Part shown: piece after piece, positions 23,401 to 37,334 of the stretch
How positions within the stretch are numbered: the stretch's first letter is position 1
Layout: every line of letters begins with the position of its first letter
Source of the DNA: Crotophaga sulcirostris
Lineage: Eukaryota > Chordata > Aves > Cuculiformes > Crotophagidae
NCBI GenBank assembly: GCA_013397455.1
Contig: VYZB01000381.1
Location: 331,740-395,739, forward strand
Length of the DNA stretch: 64,000 bases
Reading direction: 5' to 3'
Notes under the pieces: model-generated
Told to the model about the DNA's origin: nothing
What the model saw: the letters and a program-made list of their open reading frames with translations, nothing else
The model's database searches: none
Made by a program: the position numbers and the translations under genes

Positions 23401-26008
23401 TAAGTACTGTGCTTGGATGCAAAAGTGTTAGGAGCTCTGAGATAAGACAAACATAATCCTTACATTGCCAATTAAAATTCTTTCTATATCTGCTTTTGTC
23501 TTTGCAGTGTTAATAGCAGGACTCTATTTCCAGAGCAGAACATGTTCCTGCTGACTTCTTAGATGAACATGCACATGCAGACACACACACATAAAGACAA
23601 ACCAGGCAAAGTCATGCAAACTTCTGTAGAATTCAAAACAGGCCATCAGAGTAAGAGGCAGGTGCAGAGTAATTTACCAAATGGGAAAGACTAAAGGCAA
23701 TGGGAAAAGAGATTACTGTTTTCCATATTTTGGAAAAGTTTGTGGTCAGAAACACACAGAGAGGCAGTAAAGGAAATTATGTGGCTGTGATTATGCCTTC
23801 TGCTCTCTCTTGCATCATCAGTTAGCTGGAGTATTTGATAGGAGCTTATATACTCCTTGCCCAGAAATACTGAAATGTATGTCCTTTCATGTTTTGTCAA
23901 TCTGCTTCTTAGTCTTTGCCTAACTCTTGCTTAACTAAGCAGACAGAAACCTTCCTCAAAAAACATAGGTAATTACAGAAGCAGATGGATCTCAGACTTA
24001 GAAGACATCGACAAAGAGCTGTGATCTGGCTCCAAATTTAACCTATTGTTGATCCATTTCCTGGGATGTGTTACACTAACCCTCAGCTGGGCCACTGCGG
24101 TTGGGCAGAACATGACCAAGACATTGACTGCAAAGTGATTTTATTCACACCGACAGCTACACATCATTTACTAGCACACACTATTTCCCATCCCCTTTCC
24201 AAATTACAGCAAAGCAGAAATGAACCCTTCCCCATTCATGATCCCAGGAGTCCATAGAGCACTAGCTGGGCTATTTGCTCACCTACCAGGAGGAAGCAGG
24301 GAACACAAGGCATCAAAGAATCCTGGAAATAACCTCTGTTTAGCTGTTGCTAATCCTCCAGCACAGAGGCATCACAAGCATGGTTTTCCCAGTATGGTAG
24401 TTCATCCTGTCAGATGGGACATAAAGTCAAACAGCATCTTTTCACCTTTAGATTTCCCACCTCAGTACCCAAGCTTCAAGTCTTATATTGCAAAAGACCA
24501 AGGAGGGAAGTCAGGAGAACAGGGGGTGCTTATTCATTCCTCTAATCCGAGGAGATGATTTGCTGTTTGTCCCTCTAACCCCACACCTTCTCATCACCTC
24601 AGGACCCTAATATTCACAGTACCAGCTTACTCACTGAGCTGATAAAAAGAAATATCTGTCTTGCTAGGATAAATAAGTTACTGATTGTTATGCTGCAAGC
24701 AAAGAATTAAGACATTTTTGGCATGCGCACTGGTATTGCCAAATGTCTCATCCCAGAAAAGAAACAGGGTTTAAAGAGCCAAAAAGCTTCAGTTATTACT
24801 GTTAGAGAATATCCCCACCGATGGCTCAGCAGTGCACATGGAGGATAATTTTTCCAAGTCTGTGATGGAAACAGAAACTTAAACATGTAAGAGATAAATT
24901 ATTTCCCAGCAACAGCAATGAGGTGGTTGCAGGGGCCCAGACTTTACAGTCTGAATACAATGACGTGACAAAAACCAGTGGGTAAGTGCAATTTCTCCTC
25001 TTAGCTGGGTTCTCTGAGTAGGTAACAGAGATCTTTTGGAAAATGGTGCAGGCAGTTTTAAAGGAAAGCAGTGAAAGGAGTTTTCCATCCAAGGTATAAG
25101 CGATGAAGAAAGCAAGGATTAAAGACCTTACTTTCTCTGCGGGAATCTCCATCAGGCCTCATCTGAGCACAGTCAATAGAGGACTATTGACTTCACCAGG
25201 TCAGCCAGGCCAAATGCAGAGGAGATCACCAACAGTAGATCTATGCAAAAGTATTTAACAGTGAGATGAACCTGCAGGTCTCAAATGACCTTAGGAAGTC
25301 TGATGCACAACAGTGTGGAAAAAGCACAGATCATCAAATGGTCAGGACTGCTCGCCTGGTCACCTCTTCTAGCCTCAGAATATTCCCATTTACAATAGTA
25401 AGGGGTTACAGGTTTTGCCTAGACCCAGACATGACAGAGGCCAGCTTTCTTCTCACAGGCTGTATCAGCAGCACAACAATTGCAAGTTTCCTCTGCTCTG
25501 GCTCTCCAAACAGCTCAGTTAAGTACATGACAATTTTGAAGATACATTCTATACTAACTTCAGTGTTTGAACAAGGATACAGATTTTTTTCACAATGCCC
25601 TCTTGAGTTTATTTTTTATTTGAACTACATTTATTTCACTTTCTGAACAAGAGTAAATTGATGCACCAGATTATTTGATTAGACAGCTTTGCCAACAAAC
25701 CCTATCCCAAGCTTCTTAACAAGTTCTGAGTTCCATCAATGTATCTCATTCAGCCACCTGCAGTAAAACACATTAGGAAATAGCTGCTCTGTCTACAAGT
25801 CATTAACATTCAAACTCTGTGCCTACAGACTATGACTGATCATGGCTTTGTGGTACTTTTTCAAACAAGAAATGGAAAAAGAACAAGAAAAACAATCCTT
25901 ATGTATACCACAGAACATCATTTAGAAGAGGCAGGGCAACTCAGGATCTGTTGGCTTTAGCTACACAATATATCCAACATAGAGCATCAAGAGGGTAGCC
26001 AGTCAGCA
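20417..26008. other. Upstream flank, no genes seen
   Basis: Unique sequence between MITE copy A and a CR1, with one MIR-like remnant. Short open frames lack domains and overlap on opposite strands. Confidence 0.5.
23230..23365 (+). mobile_element. MIR-like SINE remnant
   Basis: GAGGTTATGTGGCTTGCCCC, followed by AGCAGAGGAAGTCTGAATACA and GTCTTAACCCTTACTGTCCC, follow the MIR core and 3' part in order. Old and diverged. Confidence 0.5.
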
Positions 26009-26396
26009 CAGCATTACAAGGTTGGAAAGGACCTCTGAGATCATCGAGTCCAACCTATAACCCAACACCAACACCAACCCATCATCTAAACCATGGCACT
26101 GAGTGCCTCAGCCAATCTCCCCTTAAACACCACCAGGAACGGCGACTCCACCACCTCCCCGGGCAGCGCATTCCAATGGCCAGTCACCCTTTCAGGGAAG
26201 AACTTTTTCCTAACATCAAGCCTAAACCTCCCCTGACGAAGCTTGAGTCTGCGTCCTCTAGTTCTGTCACTGGGCACCTGAGAGAAGAGGCCAACCCCTG
26301 CCTGACTACAACTTCCTTGTAGGCAGTTGTAGAGAGCAATAAAGTCACCCCTGAGCCTCCTCTTCTCCAGGCTAAACAGCCCCAGCTCCCTCAGTC
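26009..26396 (-). mobile_element. CR1 LINE, 5'-truncated
   Basis: The 3' end lies at the left (ACAAGGTTGGAAAGGACCTC). The element runs through the 3' UTR and about 100 codons of the ORF2 C-terminus (frame 26086-26277, ending ALSAMV), and is cut at CTCCCTCAGTC near 26396. The upstream part of the frame is disrupted. Confidence 0.93.
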
Positions 26397-27003
26397 ACAA
26401 GGAGACAGATGCTGGTTACCAGAAATAAAGCTTTTCTATGAAAGGAAAGGAGAAGCTTCACTAGCTCAGTCCTACTTCTGTTATGCAGCCCCGTGTACTC
26501 CAAAAGATGGCAAACTCTCTCATATGTAAAAGTTCCTAGATGTCTTTGAAATGGTCTTATTGATGTGACTTGCAAGTCTTTAAGTATCTCAGAGATCCAG
26601 ACACAAGCAGTTGTGGGCAGTGGTAAAGGTGTCTCTTGACGGATCTGAACATGCGTCACTGGATTCCAGCAAAAATGCCTTCATCCTTCAAAGTCACAGG
26701 TTCCCAGCTTCACCATTCCTGTGGTACCATTAGAATAGATTATTTTTCAGCATCATTGTTAAGGTAAACTCAAATCTTAGTCCCATGTGGTCTGAAGGTG
26801 ACTTTGGTGCTGCAGCCTCCTAGCAACAGGACCTTTGGTCTCCACAGTGCTTACAAAGGAAAATCCAGTATCAGTTTGTTGTTCATCTCATGAACACCTT
26901 TAATTCAGTGATGATCAAAGACTACCAATAGCTCCCCTCTCTGCCCCTCCATTGAACATACCGATCTTGCATTAAATATTAACAGTCAGCTGAACTCAAC
27001 AAT

Positions 27004-27109
27004 ATCACAGTATCATAGTATCACAAGGTTGGAAAGGACCTCTGAGATCATCGAGTCCAACCTATAACCCAACACTAACACCAACTCATCATCTAAACCA
27101 TGGCACTGA
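27004..27109 (-). mobile_element. CR1 LINE 3' UTR fragment
   Basis: About 105 bp of CR1 3' end in reverse. The tail (ATCACAGTATCATAGTATCAC) is at the left and the copy breaks off after CCATGGCACTGAG, which is just the last codons of ORF2. No coding content. Confidence 0.92.
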
Positions 27110-30100
27110 GATGCTCTATTTAGGCCATGAACCAAAATTGTCTCAATAAGGAAAGCAACAAACAGTACCCAACCTATCTTTTAGACCTAGCCCCTCAATA
27201 GTTTTTCATAACTCTTGTGGTCAGCAACTCAGCAAAGGGTAGGGTTTTATGACATAATTTCCAGAAGCTGTTGCTACCAGGTTTGTCTTGGGAACCATTC
27301 GGTCTGGGGACAACACTTCTTGTTAAATCCACTACTTTTTCAGAGTACCAAGAAGTCAGACAGAAGCAGGACAGAAGGAGGATGGTAAGAGAGAAAGACT
27401 GTTGCTGCTTCAGATACAGAGTCTGACAAACCCAGGAGGGCCCTGCCTTGCTTCTGCAGGAGAAGGTACCAGGCAGAAGTACCTTGAGAGACCTCTTTGT
27501 TTCCAGGGGCTCATTTTGTGAGGAAAGTCATCAAAAACTGATTGGTCAAACAAGATGGTTAAAACAAACAAAAAAAAATGTTGGTCATTAGCCTTTATTG
27601 GCCAGCAGTCTCACTTGGGTTGAATCAGCCCATTTGGCATTATAAGCCTGGGCACAACAGCTTCATTCCACCCAGTACCTCTTCTGAAGGCACTGCAGGG
27701 GGCTGCCACTGGCCTGCAACACAGCACAAGGCTGTGCTTGTGCACATAACATAGGATACCTCACCAGCAGTGTAAGGATGTTCAGAACATGGTTTGCACA
27801 TCCTACTGCAGCCCAGCAGATATAAGCACCATTAGATTTGCTATATAAGGATCACTTTTTTTTGAGCTACTACAGTTCATGTATACAAAGAACAAGAGCA
27901 CCAATATAAGCCCTAAATATTTGGCAAGCTGTCAAGTGCTCATTAATGAGAAGCTGTAGGTCAGCTGAACAGACAGGTGAAAGCCCGTGCTCCTATCTTA
28001 TGTTCCTAAATTTTTACCTGTTCACTGTGAGGCAAAGGATAAGCCCACACAGATGTCTCAGTGATTAGCTGTCCCAACAACAAAACATATCCAAAAAAGT
28101 GCAGTGTCTTAGTGTGGTAGAAGAGTTATTCAATATCTGTGGGATATCCCCAAGCATCACATGTGTCCAGAGTTCTCAAGCAAGGGTTCATGCTAGCTAC
28201 GATACCCAGGGAGGTACCCTGTAGCAGTTTGTCAGAATAAGGCCTGGAGCAACCCAGTAAAACCGGTAAATTGTAGCTTTGCCTGCACTGCCATACTATT
28301 TCATCTCAGCCAAAACTCTTGACACAATATAAATTCTGCCCCAAACACTCTCTCTAAAAGAAGAAATTGTTTCTCCAAAAATAGGGGGAGAAGCTGGGTC
28401 ATCAGATGAGGGCAAAATTGGTTTAAAAGCCGTTAAGAAGAAAGCAACCCAGGCATTCAGGAGCAATCACAGCTGCTTGAGCTGATCAGGAAAGACAGAG
28501 GGAATTATTTATTTATGGACTTCCTGCTCTCCCTGAGCGGGTGTCTCCACTAGGGAAGCTTTACCAGGGGTGGGGAGCAGGAGGCAGGTGCTGCTTGGAA
28601 TCCTCTAGAGATTTTCCTGGCCTGGGCCTCAGGAGACTTAAACACAGTTTGTGCCCAAAGCAGCCAGGAGCCATCAACTATCTTTCTCAGAGCAGGAAAG
28701 GCCAGAAAGAGCATCCCACAGGTCTCTGCTGGGATGAAGCACGCAGAAAGCCCCCGGCACCCAGACTGCCATGCAAGCTTTGCACAGCTTACAGTAAGAT
28801 CCCTTCAGAGCAATAGCACTTTAGTACACAGCCATTTCTCTCTTCTTGTGCTTCAGCTGCTTCCCTTTAAACACAGATCAAGTGTCTCTAGGGACTCAGC
28901 AAGCATTTAACAGACCTGCCTGATGGAAGGACCTCCAGTGAGAAAACCAAGACCTAAAACTCCCAACAGACATCCTCAATTCAATCCGCAGCTGATAAAG
29001 CAACCCTGAAGTTACATGCAACCATATCCTAACTGCACTGAAAGCACACCAGTCTAGTCTGTATCCATAGTTCATCTAAGCATCCTAAACTTAAGGGGGA
29101 GAGAAGGACAAGCAGATTTTACAGAAGGAAATACAAGAATTTAAAAAGTCAGCATGGAAATACGGGGTTCTTGATATTGTATCAGGATACAGTTCTGTCT
29201 TTCTTGATGCAGTTTCTTATTGTTTCCCCAAAATGAAGGATGAAGAGAAGTTATTCCTTAAAATCACAGCATTCCCTTCAAAACTGATCCTTCACCACTA
29301 ACTAAAAAAAGAACAATAGAGACAGAGAGAGACAGATCTGCCCAGTCTGACAAATCTGGCAACTATGCTATTGTTCTGGCTTTGGTGAGAGGGCCACAAA
29401 GGAGAACCAGAGCTTGGATACTATCAAACACCACCAGACTTTGTCACTGGAAGATGCTGCAGAAGCATGGTGTTACAAAAGGGTCACTGGTGGGCACTGA
29501 ACAGACTATGTGAGTAGTACAGCCCGCACTGCGTCAATCCACGTCTTCCTGCAATTCATTACTGATGAGATGCCCGAGATGGAGATGAAAAGGGCAGGAG
29601 CAGGCAGTGAACTACTGCTTTAGACACATCTTATTGCACATTCTCAGTTTATTCCTGTTCTGCCTCTGCTAGTATATTTTGCATTACTCCCCAGCAATTA
29701 TATTCTTCCTCAGTTCTGGTCTCAAATCAGTACATTGTTTTGTGCCATTAAAACTGTTGTGGTAGCAAAATAACTCATTAATGCATAAAGTGCTTTGGGA
29801 AACCTTTGAAAAGGAAAAAACTGAAGAACAAGAGAGTATCATATTCTTCAAGATCAGTGATCTAAGGTAGCCTGAACATCAAAAAGGTACGAAGTCTAAC
29901 AGTGAGAGTGTTTTGTCAAGTCCTAACTCAGACTGTTTCCTCCCCAGTCTATATTCCTCCCCACATATAACAAAGTGATTTCTGCTACTTGTAAATATAT
30001 AAAACCAAGTTTGTTCTCCCAGTCTATATTCCTCCAAACAAAGGGCAGTCTAAAAAGTATCCATTTTCCATTCAATGAAACAGGTCTTATTTGGTCTTTC

Positions 30101-31953
30101 AAAGGAAGCTTGCTTTGCTACCCATTCAGAGACAGGTTACATATTTAGGGTTTGTGTGACCTTTGTTTCCCACTCTGGGAAGAACATAATTAAGGATTGA
30201 TAGCTACTTAGCCCTGAGGAGACTGCTCTAGAGAGGATCGCATCCCACAGGGAGTCAGAGCACAACCCAAGGCTCTCTGGGGAGCTATTCTGCTTTGACC
30301 ATTGACTTGTGGCTTGAAAATCTTTACAGGGCCAAACCAAATACACTGCTAATTCATAAGCACTGGGGTTATTAATCTGTGTGCTTTAACACACACTGTT
30401 TGGGAAATTCAAGTCATCCCTTAGTTTGCTAAATACAGCTTTAGGTTCTAAAATCCCCCAGAGTCTACAGTTTCTTTGCCCCTTCATGCTCATTTGCCTT
30501 TTTTGATTTCCCTTCCAACTTGCCAAAAGAAAAAAAAAGCTCCATTTTCATTCTGTTCCTGGCCAGTTGACCTTGCTTTCACAGCCTTGCATGCCGATGT
30601 CCCGCACTGCAATGGTCAGGTTACAAAAACAAAAGAACATTTACTTCCTTGTGAAACAGTTCCCATTGGAATTTTTCAGTCACAATAATTTCTGTAGCAT
30701 GCTCCGTGCTTTCACAGTGTCTTAATTTTGCAGAAATACAAGGCTTAAACTGCACCCGTTTACATGCATTTGACAGCCAGGAGGAGGCCTCTTCTTCCTG
30801 CTAAGGTACACTCAGGCCTCTGTACAGGTACCAGATGCCTCCGTACTGCTGGCCACAGGGGTCCCTCAATGACATTCAGTATTAGTGATGCTCACCTCCT
30901 CTCCTCACTTTCTTTGTGTAAGAATGTTACTGCAGTATAATTCAAGGTACACTTTTAAATGGATTAACTTAAACTGGTGCAAAAGGCACTCAATTACTAT
31001 TAAAATTAAATCTATTTAGACATCTAATGAGCAAAAATGAAGCATCCTGAAGCTGGCAGGAGAGCATCCACAGTTTAGATTTTGACTAGTTTAAACAGAT
31101 TGTTTTAAAATCGATGCAATTTAAAGTGTACGGTTTCCTTGTGTAAAAAAGATCTTCTCTGGACTGACGAAACAGCAGCACTTGCAAAATAAATGACTGC
31201 CTGTGCAAGGGTGCAATGCCCATTAATGACTACCACAAAGCAGCAAGGAAGAGAAGGGGCTGAGGAGATAAGATCAGTTGCTTGCACACATCTTGTTAGG
31301 AAATACTGCATTCAAATTGACAAGCACCCAAGAAAGGGCATCCAAAACTTACAGCCAACTAACAAAAGTTTCAGGGACATCCTGATAACCCAGGCTGGAA
31401 AACACAAGGAAAAAAACCCCCCACACGTGGAGTTCAGAGATGCAGAATGTTTTCTGACACTGGCACAGCACGTGCGTTACATAGAGGTGCAGGTGTCTCA
31501 GCAGAGGATGCAGATCAGTTATTGCAAAGTGAACATTGCACAGAGCAAGGATGCGCATCTTGTGTCACTCCTGCCCTACATCCTCACCACCCAGGGCAGC
31601 CCAAATAGCCTTGCAATACAGAAAACCCTCTAAAAAGACAGCAGCCTTTGTGGAGGGCTGGGGTGAGCATCCGCTCCTGTCAAGCAGCCCCCCAGAGCAG
31701 GATGTGACTGCGGCTGGCACAACACGTGGGCTAATGAAGATTGAGGCAGGCAGGCAGAGACATCCCCTCAGCCTGTTAATCCACTTAGGGAAGGAGAAAG
31801 GAAACCTGAGCTGAATTCCTGCACTCCCTGCAAAGGACTACACTGTACAGGCTTTAGCACCTAGGCAGAACAACCCCAGCCAGAGCTGAGCAAGGGAGAG
31901 CTCCGAGTGCAAGACTGGTGCTTTTGGGAGACAGGAGCAAGAGCAGAAGCAGG
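27110..31953. other. Upstream flank, no genes seen
   Basis: Unique sequence. An 18-bp phrase, CCCAGTCTATATTCCTCC, occurs twice, at 29943-29960 and 30018-30035, 75 bases apart. A TGACCTTGC (reverse complement GCAAGGTCA) lies near 30569. Confidence 0.5.
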
Positions 31954-32046
31954 TCACAGTATCACAGAATTACAAGGTTGGAAAGGACCTCTGAGATCAT
32001 CGAGTCCAACCTATAACCCATCACCAACACCAACCCATCATCGAAC
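31954..32046 (-). mobile_element. CR1 LINE 3' UTR fragment
   Basis: About 90 bp of reversed CR1 3' end with tail CACAGTATCACAGAATTAC at the left and truncation at CATCATC near 32043. One tail unit is ATTCTGTG and one is ATACTGTG, so this copy mixes the two tail types. Confidence 0.9.
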
Positions 32047-33134
32047 AGCAGTCCCTGGGGAGAGAGTCAGGGACAGATTTTGTGTCCACTGGCAACAACT
32101 GAAGCAAACTGAGCTTTTCTTGCCCTCTTATTAGGAGATGGCAAGAAGGGGCTGAATGTGAGCTTTAGCCCAAGAGTAGGGCAGGGGGAACACACGCGTC
32201 TTGCATCCTTTTCACAGGGCAAAAAGGCTTCCAAAGGGCCCAACTCAGATTTCTGGATTAGAAAGTCAGAGAGAGCCTTTGTGCCCCAAACACCCATCCC
32301 AGCAGTGACAGAAAGCCTCGCAGAAAGCCAGCATTGTCTCCCGCCCCCCTTAACTGGCAGTTTACCGGGATGATGGGTGCCAATCCCAGGAAATGTCAGA
32401 TTATCCTTAACCACCAGAGGGTGCTCCCCATCTCAAAGACAGAGTCAATGTCACAGATGTACCCAGACAGCTAAAGGAGCCTTTATTTCCAGCAATTGTG
32501 GAATTGGAGCAAGAGAAAAATTAGAACATTAATAATAAATAATAATAAATGAATCTGATCCCATGCCTCACCTCTGTTTCTCCACCCTGCTTTGCCAGGC
32601 AAGGGAAGGCCCTCTGTCCCATTTATCATCTGCATCCCACTCAGGTGATTTTTCTCACATTGGAGGTTAAATCACTTTTATTCTTTCCTCCTAGATCACA
32701 GGTCCAGAGCAGCAAATAAACATTTTCCACTGGCCAGGTCTGTGAAGAGTGAGACTCACTTGCTGCCCGTGAGCACAATTAGGATCACACCCTCTGATCA
32801 CACACAGTTTTTTCAATGCCAAGGCCTGACCTTACCCCTACAGTGGTCAAGGGGCCACTAGTCTGTATGTTCAGGTCCATTTTCCCCACTCTGTCCTAAG
32901 CTGTTTTTCCAGAAGGCAGAGTGCTGGCTATGCAGAGATGCCTCAGGATGGTGTTTTTGAAACATCAGTTTTGGGGCACTAACACTACCTAACCCTGACA
33001 ATAAGACACCTGTAGGGAAAGACTGTTCATTTTGGTGATGTAGTTCCCCCACAGCTTCTCCTCCTCCTCCTCTCATCAAAGGGAAGCTGAGGTGGGTGGT
33101 TGAGGTTGCACACTCAGGAGCTGGGCACTTGGCA

Positions 33135-33270
33135 ACATGCCACCTTGTGCCTCAGCTTCCCATTTGTGTAGGTAAGGAGTAATACCGCAAATCTGCATCG
33201 TATCCAGAGAACAGAGCAGTTAGGATTAAATCATAATGATTACATTGCACCCTGAGATTCAGAAAAGAGT
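33135..33270 (-). mobile_element. MIR-like SINE remnant
   Basis: TGTGCCTCAGCTTCCCATTTG, then AGGTAAGGAGTAATACC and AGGATTAAATCATAATGATT, match the reverse complement of MIR in the right order and spacing. Confidence 0.5.
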
Positions 33271-33326
33271 TTAAAGCATGCCAAGTAAGATCAGGTGCCC
33301 ATGCAAGACAGACTGGCTCTGCTGAG

Positions 33327-33770
33327 AGAGGGCAACGAAGATGGTGAAGGGTTTGGAGCACAAGCCCTATGAAGAGCGACTGAGGGAGCTGGGGCTGTTT
33401 AGCCTGAAGAAGAGGAGGCTCAGGGGTGACCTTATTGTTCTCTACAACTACCTAAAAGGAGGTTGTGGTCAGGCAGGGGTTGGCCTCTTCTCTTAGGTGA
33501 CCAGTGACAGAACTAGAGGACATGGACTCAAGCTTTGTCAGGGAAAGTTTAGGCTTGATATTAGGAAAAAGTTCTTCCCTGAAAGGGTGATTGGCCATTG
33601 GAATGCACTGCCCAGCGAGGTGGTGGAGTCACCAGCCCTGGAGGTGTTTAAGAGGAGATTGGCTGAGGCACTCAGTGCCATGGTTTAGATGATGGGTTGG
33701 TGTTGGTGTTGGGTTGTAGGTTGGACTCGATGATCTCAGAGATCCTTTCCAACCTTGTGATACTGTGACA
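33327..33770 (+). mobile_element. CR1 LINE, 5'-truncated
   Basis: It starts near GAGGGCAACGAAGATGG and ends CTTGTGATACTGTGAC. It encodes the ORF2 C-terminal segment ([19 protein letters not shown] at about 33385), interrupted by TAG at 33494-33496 where other copies read CAG (Gln), then reopens as 33497-33688 ending ALSAMV. Confidence 0.93.
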
Positions 33771-35915
33771 TGTCTGGCATAACATCTGTTTGTCCCAGCC
33801 TCAGCTTACTCTGATAGCCCAGGTCTGCACATCCTACGGGAAAGCCAGCTCTCATTGGTGGCTCCCACCCAGCACATGTGCTGCATCTTGCTGTCTGACC
33901 ACTACAAGAACAGATTGTTGTATTTTCTTAATTGTTCTTTCCTCTCTCCTTTGGTCAGTAGTGCCAGGCCCTGCCTGAGGGGATTGTTGTCAGAGTTCCT
34001 GCTCTTGGATACCCTGGCATGACTTTTTGTTCTGTCCTGTTTAAACCATACAACATAATTGTCTGATGAAACTGTTAAAACTGAGCAGTTAAACTGCTGC
34101 ACAAAGGACAGTCATTCAGTCTCTTACACAGATTAAAATGTGTTTGATAGGTTTGGCTTACTTAATTTCCAGAATTAGCTGCAGCGCATGTGCGACTAGT
34201 GCTTTCCAGGACTTCAGCTGGACATCAGTGATGCTAGTCATTCTTGAGAGGCACCACATTCTATAGCCAATGGATTTTTCTTCCAGTATTTGAGATTGTG
34301 AATGAGGAAGAGAAGGGTGAAGCACAAGAGGGAAAGATTTTATGGTATTTTTCGTAGACATTTGCAACAGACAATTCTACTTCCTACAAACAACACATTA
34401 GGGATACATGTCACAGCTCCACTTCTTGTACCACTCATAATATTCTCCCACGGAATTATAGCAAATATGAGACGTGCCATGGAAAGGTTAACCAGCATTA
34501 GGTTTGGACCCTGATCATCCCAGTAACATTAATACTCAACTTCTCAACTTGATAGATTTTAACATTACACCATTACCATTAGAGTCATTATATATTTGCT
34601 CCTAAACATGCACATAATCAGTCATCAAAATAGTGATTATTTAAAATTCGGTATTTTGAGCTTCTGCATACTTTCCCTAGGAGCTTAAGCTTTGCCATTC
34701 TTCCTCCACCCATTACAGCAAAAACTTTTAAAGTTCATAGCTCTAGTGACCTTCTTCCCTCTTGCATATTGCTTCCATGGGAAAGTTACTGGGGATTTTA
34801 TTGTTTTAATTACTCGTAGTGTGTTGAAGATCTCAAATATCCTAAATCCCTTCACTGTTGAGAACAGCAGCATCTGGGTGTCGGTTTTGCTCATGATGGC
34901 AAATTACAGGGTCAGATCTGCCTCACTCACACAAATCTCTATCTCAGTGGAGAATGCAACTTGTGGAATACATAATATATACAATGAGCAGGTTTTGACT
35001 ACCTGCAATTAGCTGATCTGCAACTACATTAAATGGTAACACTTAATCCAAATGGAGAGGCTGGGACAACACCATCATACAGCACAGAAATCTGCAAAGC
35101 ATAACAGGACCTGTGAAACACGGATAAACAAAAAAACTGTATGTAAAATAGGGCAGACTACAAATGAAGTAAAAAATTAGGAAATGCCACAATTGTGTTT
35201 GCTTTTGAGAAATACTCTTAGCCTTCATGTACATATGCATTATTTTATAGCCCTTAATTACATGATCGTATTTTTTCCACAGGACCCCATCTCAGACTGC
35301 ATTCAGAAGGGATTGTTTCCATGTAATGAGCAGCTATTTGAGATGCTGGTTTCTGCTTATTGTTCAGTGTGTGTGGCCCCAGGCCTTATTTACCGCATAT
35401 TTTTCAAACCTGGCTCTAGAGATTTATTCATTTCCTTATGTATTTTTCTATGAGCTTATCATTACACTGTCAAAGAGCTTCACCAGCCTAAGATCACTTA
35501 TTTTCACACACGTCTGTAAGAGGAGGGGGTATTTTTATCCTCATTTTATGGGTGAATGACCAAAGAGCGTATTAAAAGGTATTTGCTAATTCTAGTTGCC
35601 CAGTCTGAGACACCAACAGTCTGACTGATCTGTGCTTGCATGGCACTTTGGATTCAGTGTATTCCCATTCACTTCATTTGCATCTTTGAGCACTCAGTGT
35701 TTCTGCAAAGCAGTCCTTTGGGACCAAAAAGGTCCCTCTAAAATAAGGAACATACAATTAAACAACCACTACCACAACAGCTGATTCATAAAACTTGAAA
35801 ACTATCATACAGAAACGGTCACAGTAAAAAAGTCAACTGGCAGGTCAGAATTTCACTGCCTCAGATATAAAAGCTTCCCTTCCTCTCCTGCAGTCCCTTG
35901 TCTCATTCAGTAAAC

Positions 35916-36018
35916 ACCATGATTTAGATGATGGGTTGGTGTTGGTGGTGGGTTATAGGTTGGACTCGATGATCTCAGAGGTCCTTTCCAACCTTGTAAT
36001 ACTGTGATACTATGATAC
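35916..36018 (+). mobile_element. CR1 LINE 3' UTR fragment
   Basis: About 100 bp starting at ACCATGATTTAGATGATGG, the end of ORF2, through to the tail TAATACTGTGATACTATGATAC. Only the 3' UTR is retained. Confidence 0.92.
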
Positions 36019-37334
36019 CTGACAAATGAGGCAGGGGTCCTACAGATGGTTTCTTTCACTGTGCAACTCTGATTTATCTCAGAGCATATCTGTCACATGC
36101 AGTGAACAATGTAGGGGTCCTATGGAAGAAATAGCACACAGTGACGTAGCTACAACATGAGTTGTGTGAGACACACAGACAGGCAGACAGAAGTGCACAC
36201 GGAGGAAAGCTGGCCTTTCCTCAGCCAACTTCCAGTTCTTGCATTAGCACCCTTCAAAGTGCCCTTTTCACAGAGTTTTTGGGGTTGGGTTTTTTTTGCA
36301 ACAAGCAAATTCCCTCATGAAGCGTCACAATGACACTTCTGTGGATTAGCAAGAGATGAAACCATCACATGGACCACTACAACCATGGTAATGGAGTAAA
36401 TGGGCTGGAAGGGTAGCTCGTCCTCCTTTGTGAAGACTAACGTGAGGAGCATGAAACAATGGGTGAATTTTAGATACTGATGACGGCTGAGGAGTAATGA
36501 TTCAGAGGCTCTTCAGTCCATGTGTCTTGCTCTCTCCTCTCCAGACCATTGCAGCCCAATTACTTCTTTTCACTGTTTTTGCATTCTTACTTCATCCCTT
36601 TCCTTTTCTCTCGTCTCACACCTCCAGACACCATTCCCCCACACTCCACAGTCCAAGGCTCCTTGTTCAACAGGTGCTTACAACTACTTGCTTCCCCTCC
36701 TCACCTTTTTGCCCAGACCCCCTTATTCTGTCTTTCCATCACTGTTTGGTGGCTCCATTTACTGATGCTGCCTCTGCCCTGATGCAGCCCCAGCTGTCCC
36801 TGCAGTCTGACTCCAAAGCACAAGCTGATTTAGAGCTATGCAATGAGAAATCTTCTTGATTTGTTTTTAAATGGAAGGAAGACATAATTCAAGAACATGG
36901 CCTACTCTCTACTTTTTCTTTAAAAAAAATAAATGCTGGTTTAGATGAAAACTTCCACAAAAGAAGTCTATCAGAAGCATAGAAAGTGTGATTAAATCTT
37001 GGCAGGGGTATGACTAACTGAAACTAAATTTTACAGGAAGCACTAGTAAAAAGAGATGGTGCTACTATTCTCTCTGTTGTACATGGCAGTGAAAATGAAC
37101 ATAAAAATTAAGGAAGTTAGTTAAGCAAGAAAAAGCGCTTCTGCCATCTCTTTTTAAGACTTACCATGGTTGGGTACATCAGCATTTGGATGGTAAGGCT
37201 TTGAAAGAAAATGGGGCATTTGTACTCATCTGTGCACTATCCTGGTAGCTTATAGATGCTAGTACTTATTTGATATACACACCAGCACCCGTCTCAAGCT
37301 TGCATCAGCTGGACACAAGATTATACACATCTTA

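Noticed and set aside
26009..26410. Target-site duplication around the 26-kb CR1
   Set aside because: CAGTCA occurs near both ends but is offset from the element boundaries, and at the right it is part of CR1 sequence.
35505..35600. Possible MIR core
   Set aside because: TTTTTATCCTCATTTTATGGGTGAATGA is suggestive, but the following bases do not continue the MIR consensus.
36497..36859. Three overlapping plus-strand frames
   Set aside because: All three frames are open at once because the interval is pyrimidine-rich and poor in stop codons. No splice or domain evidence.
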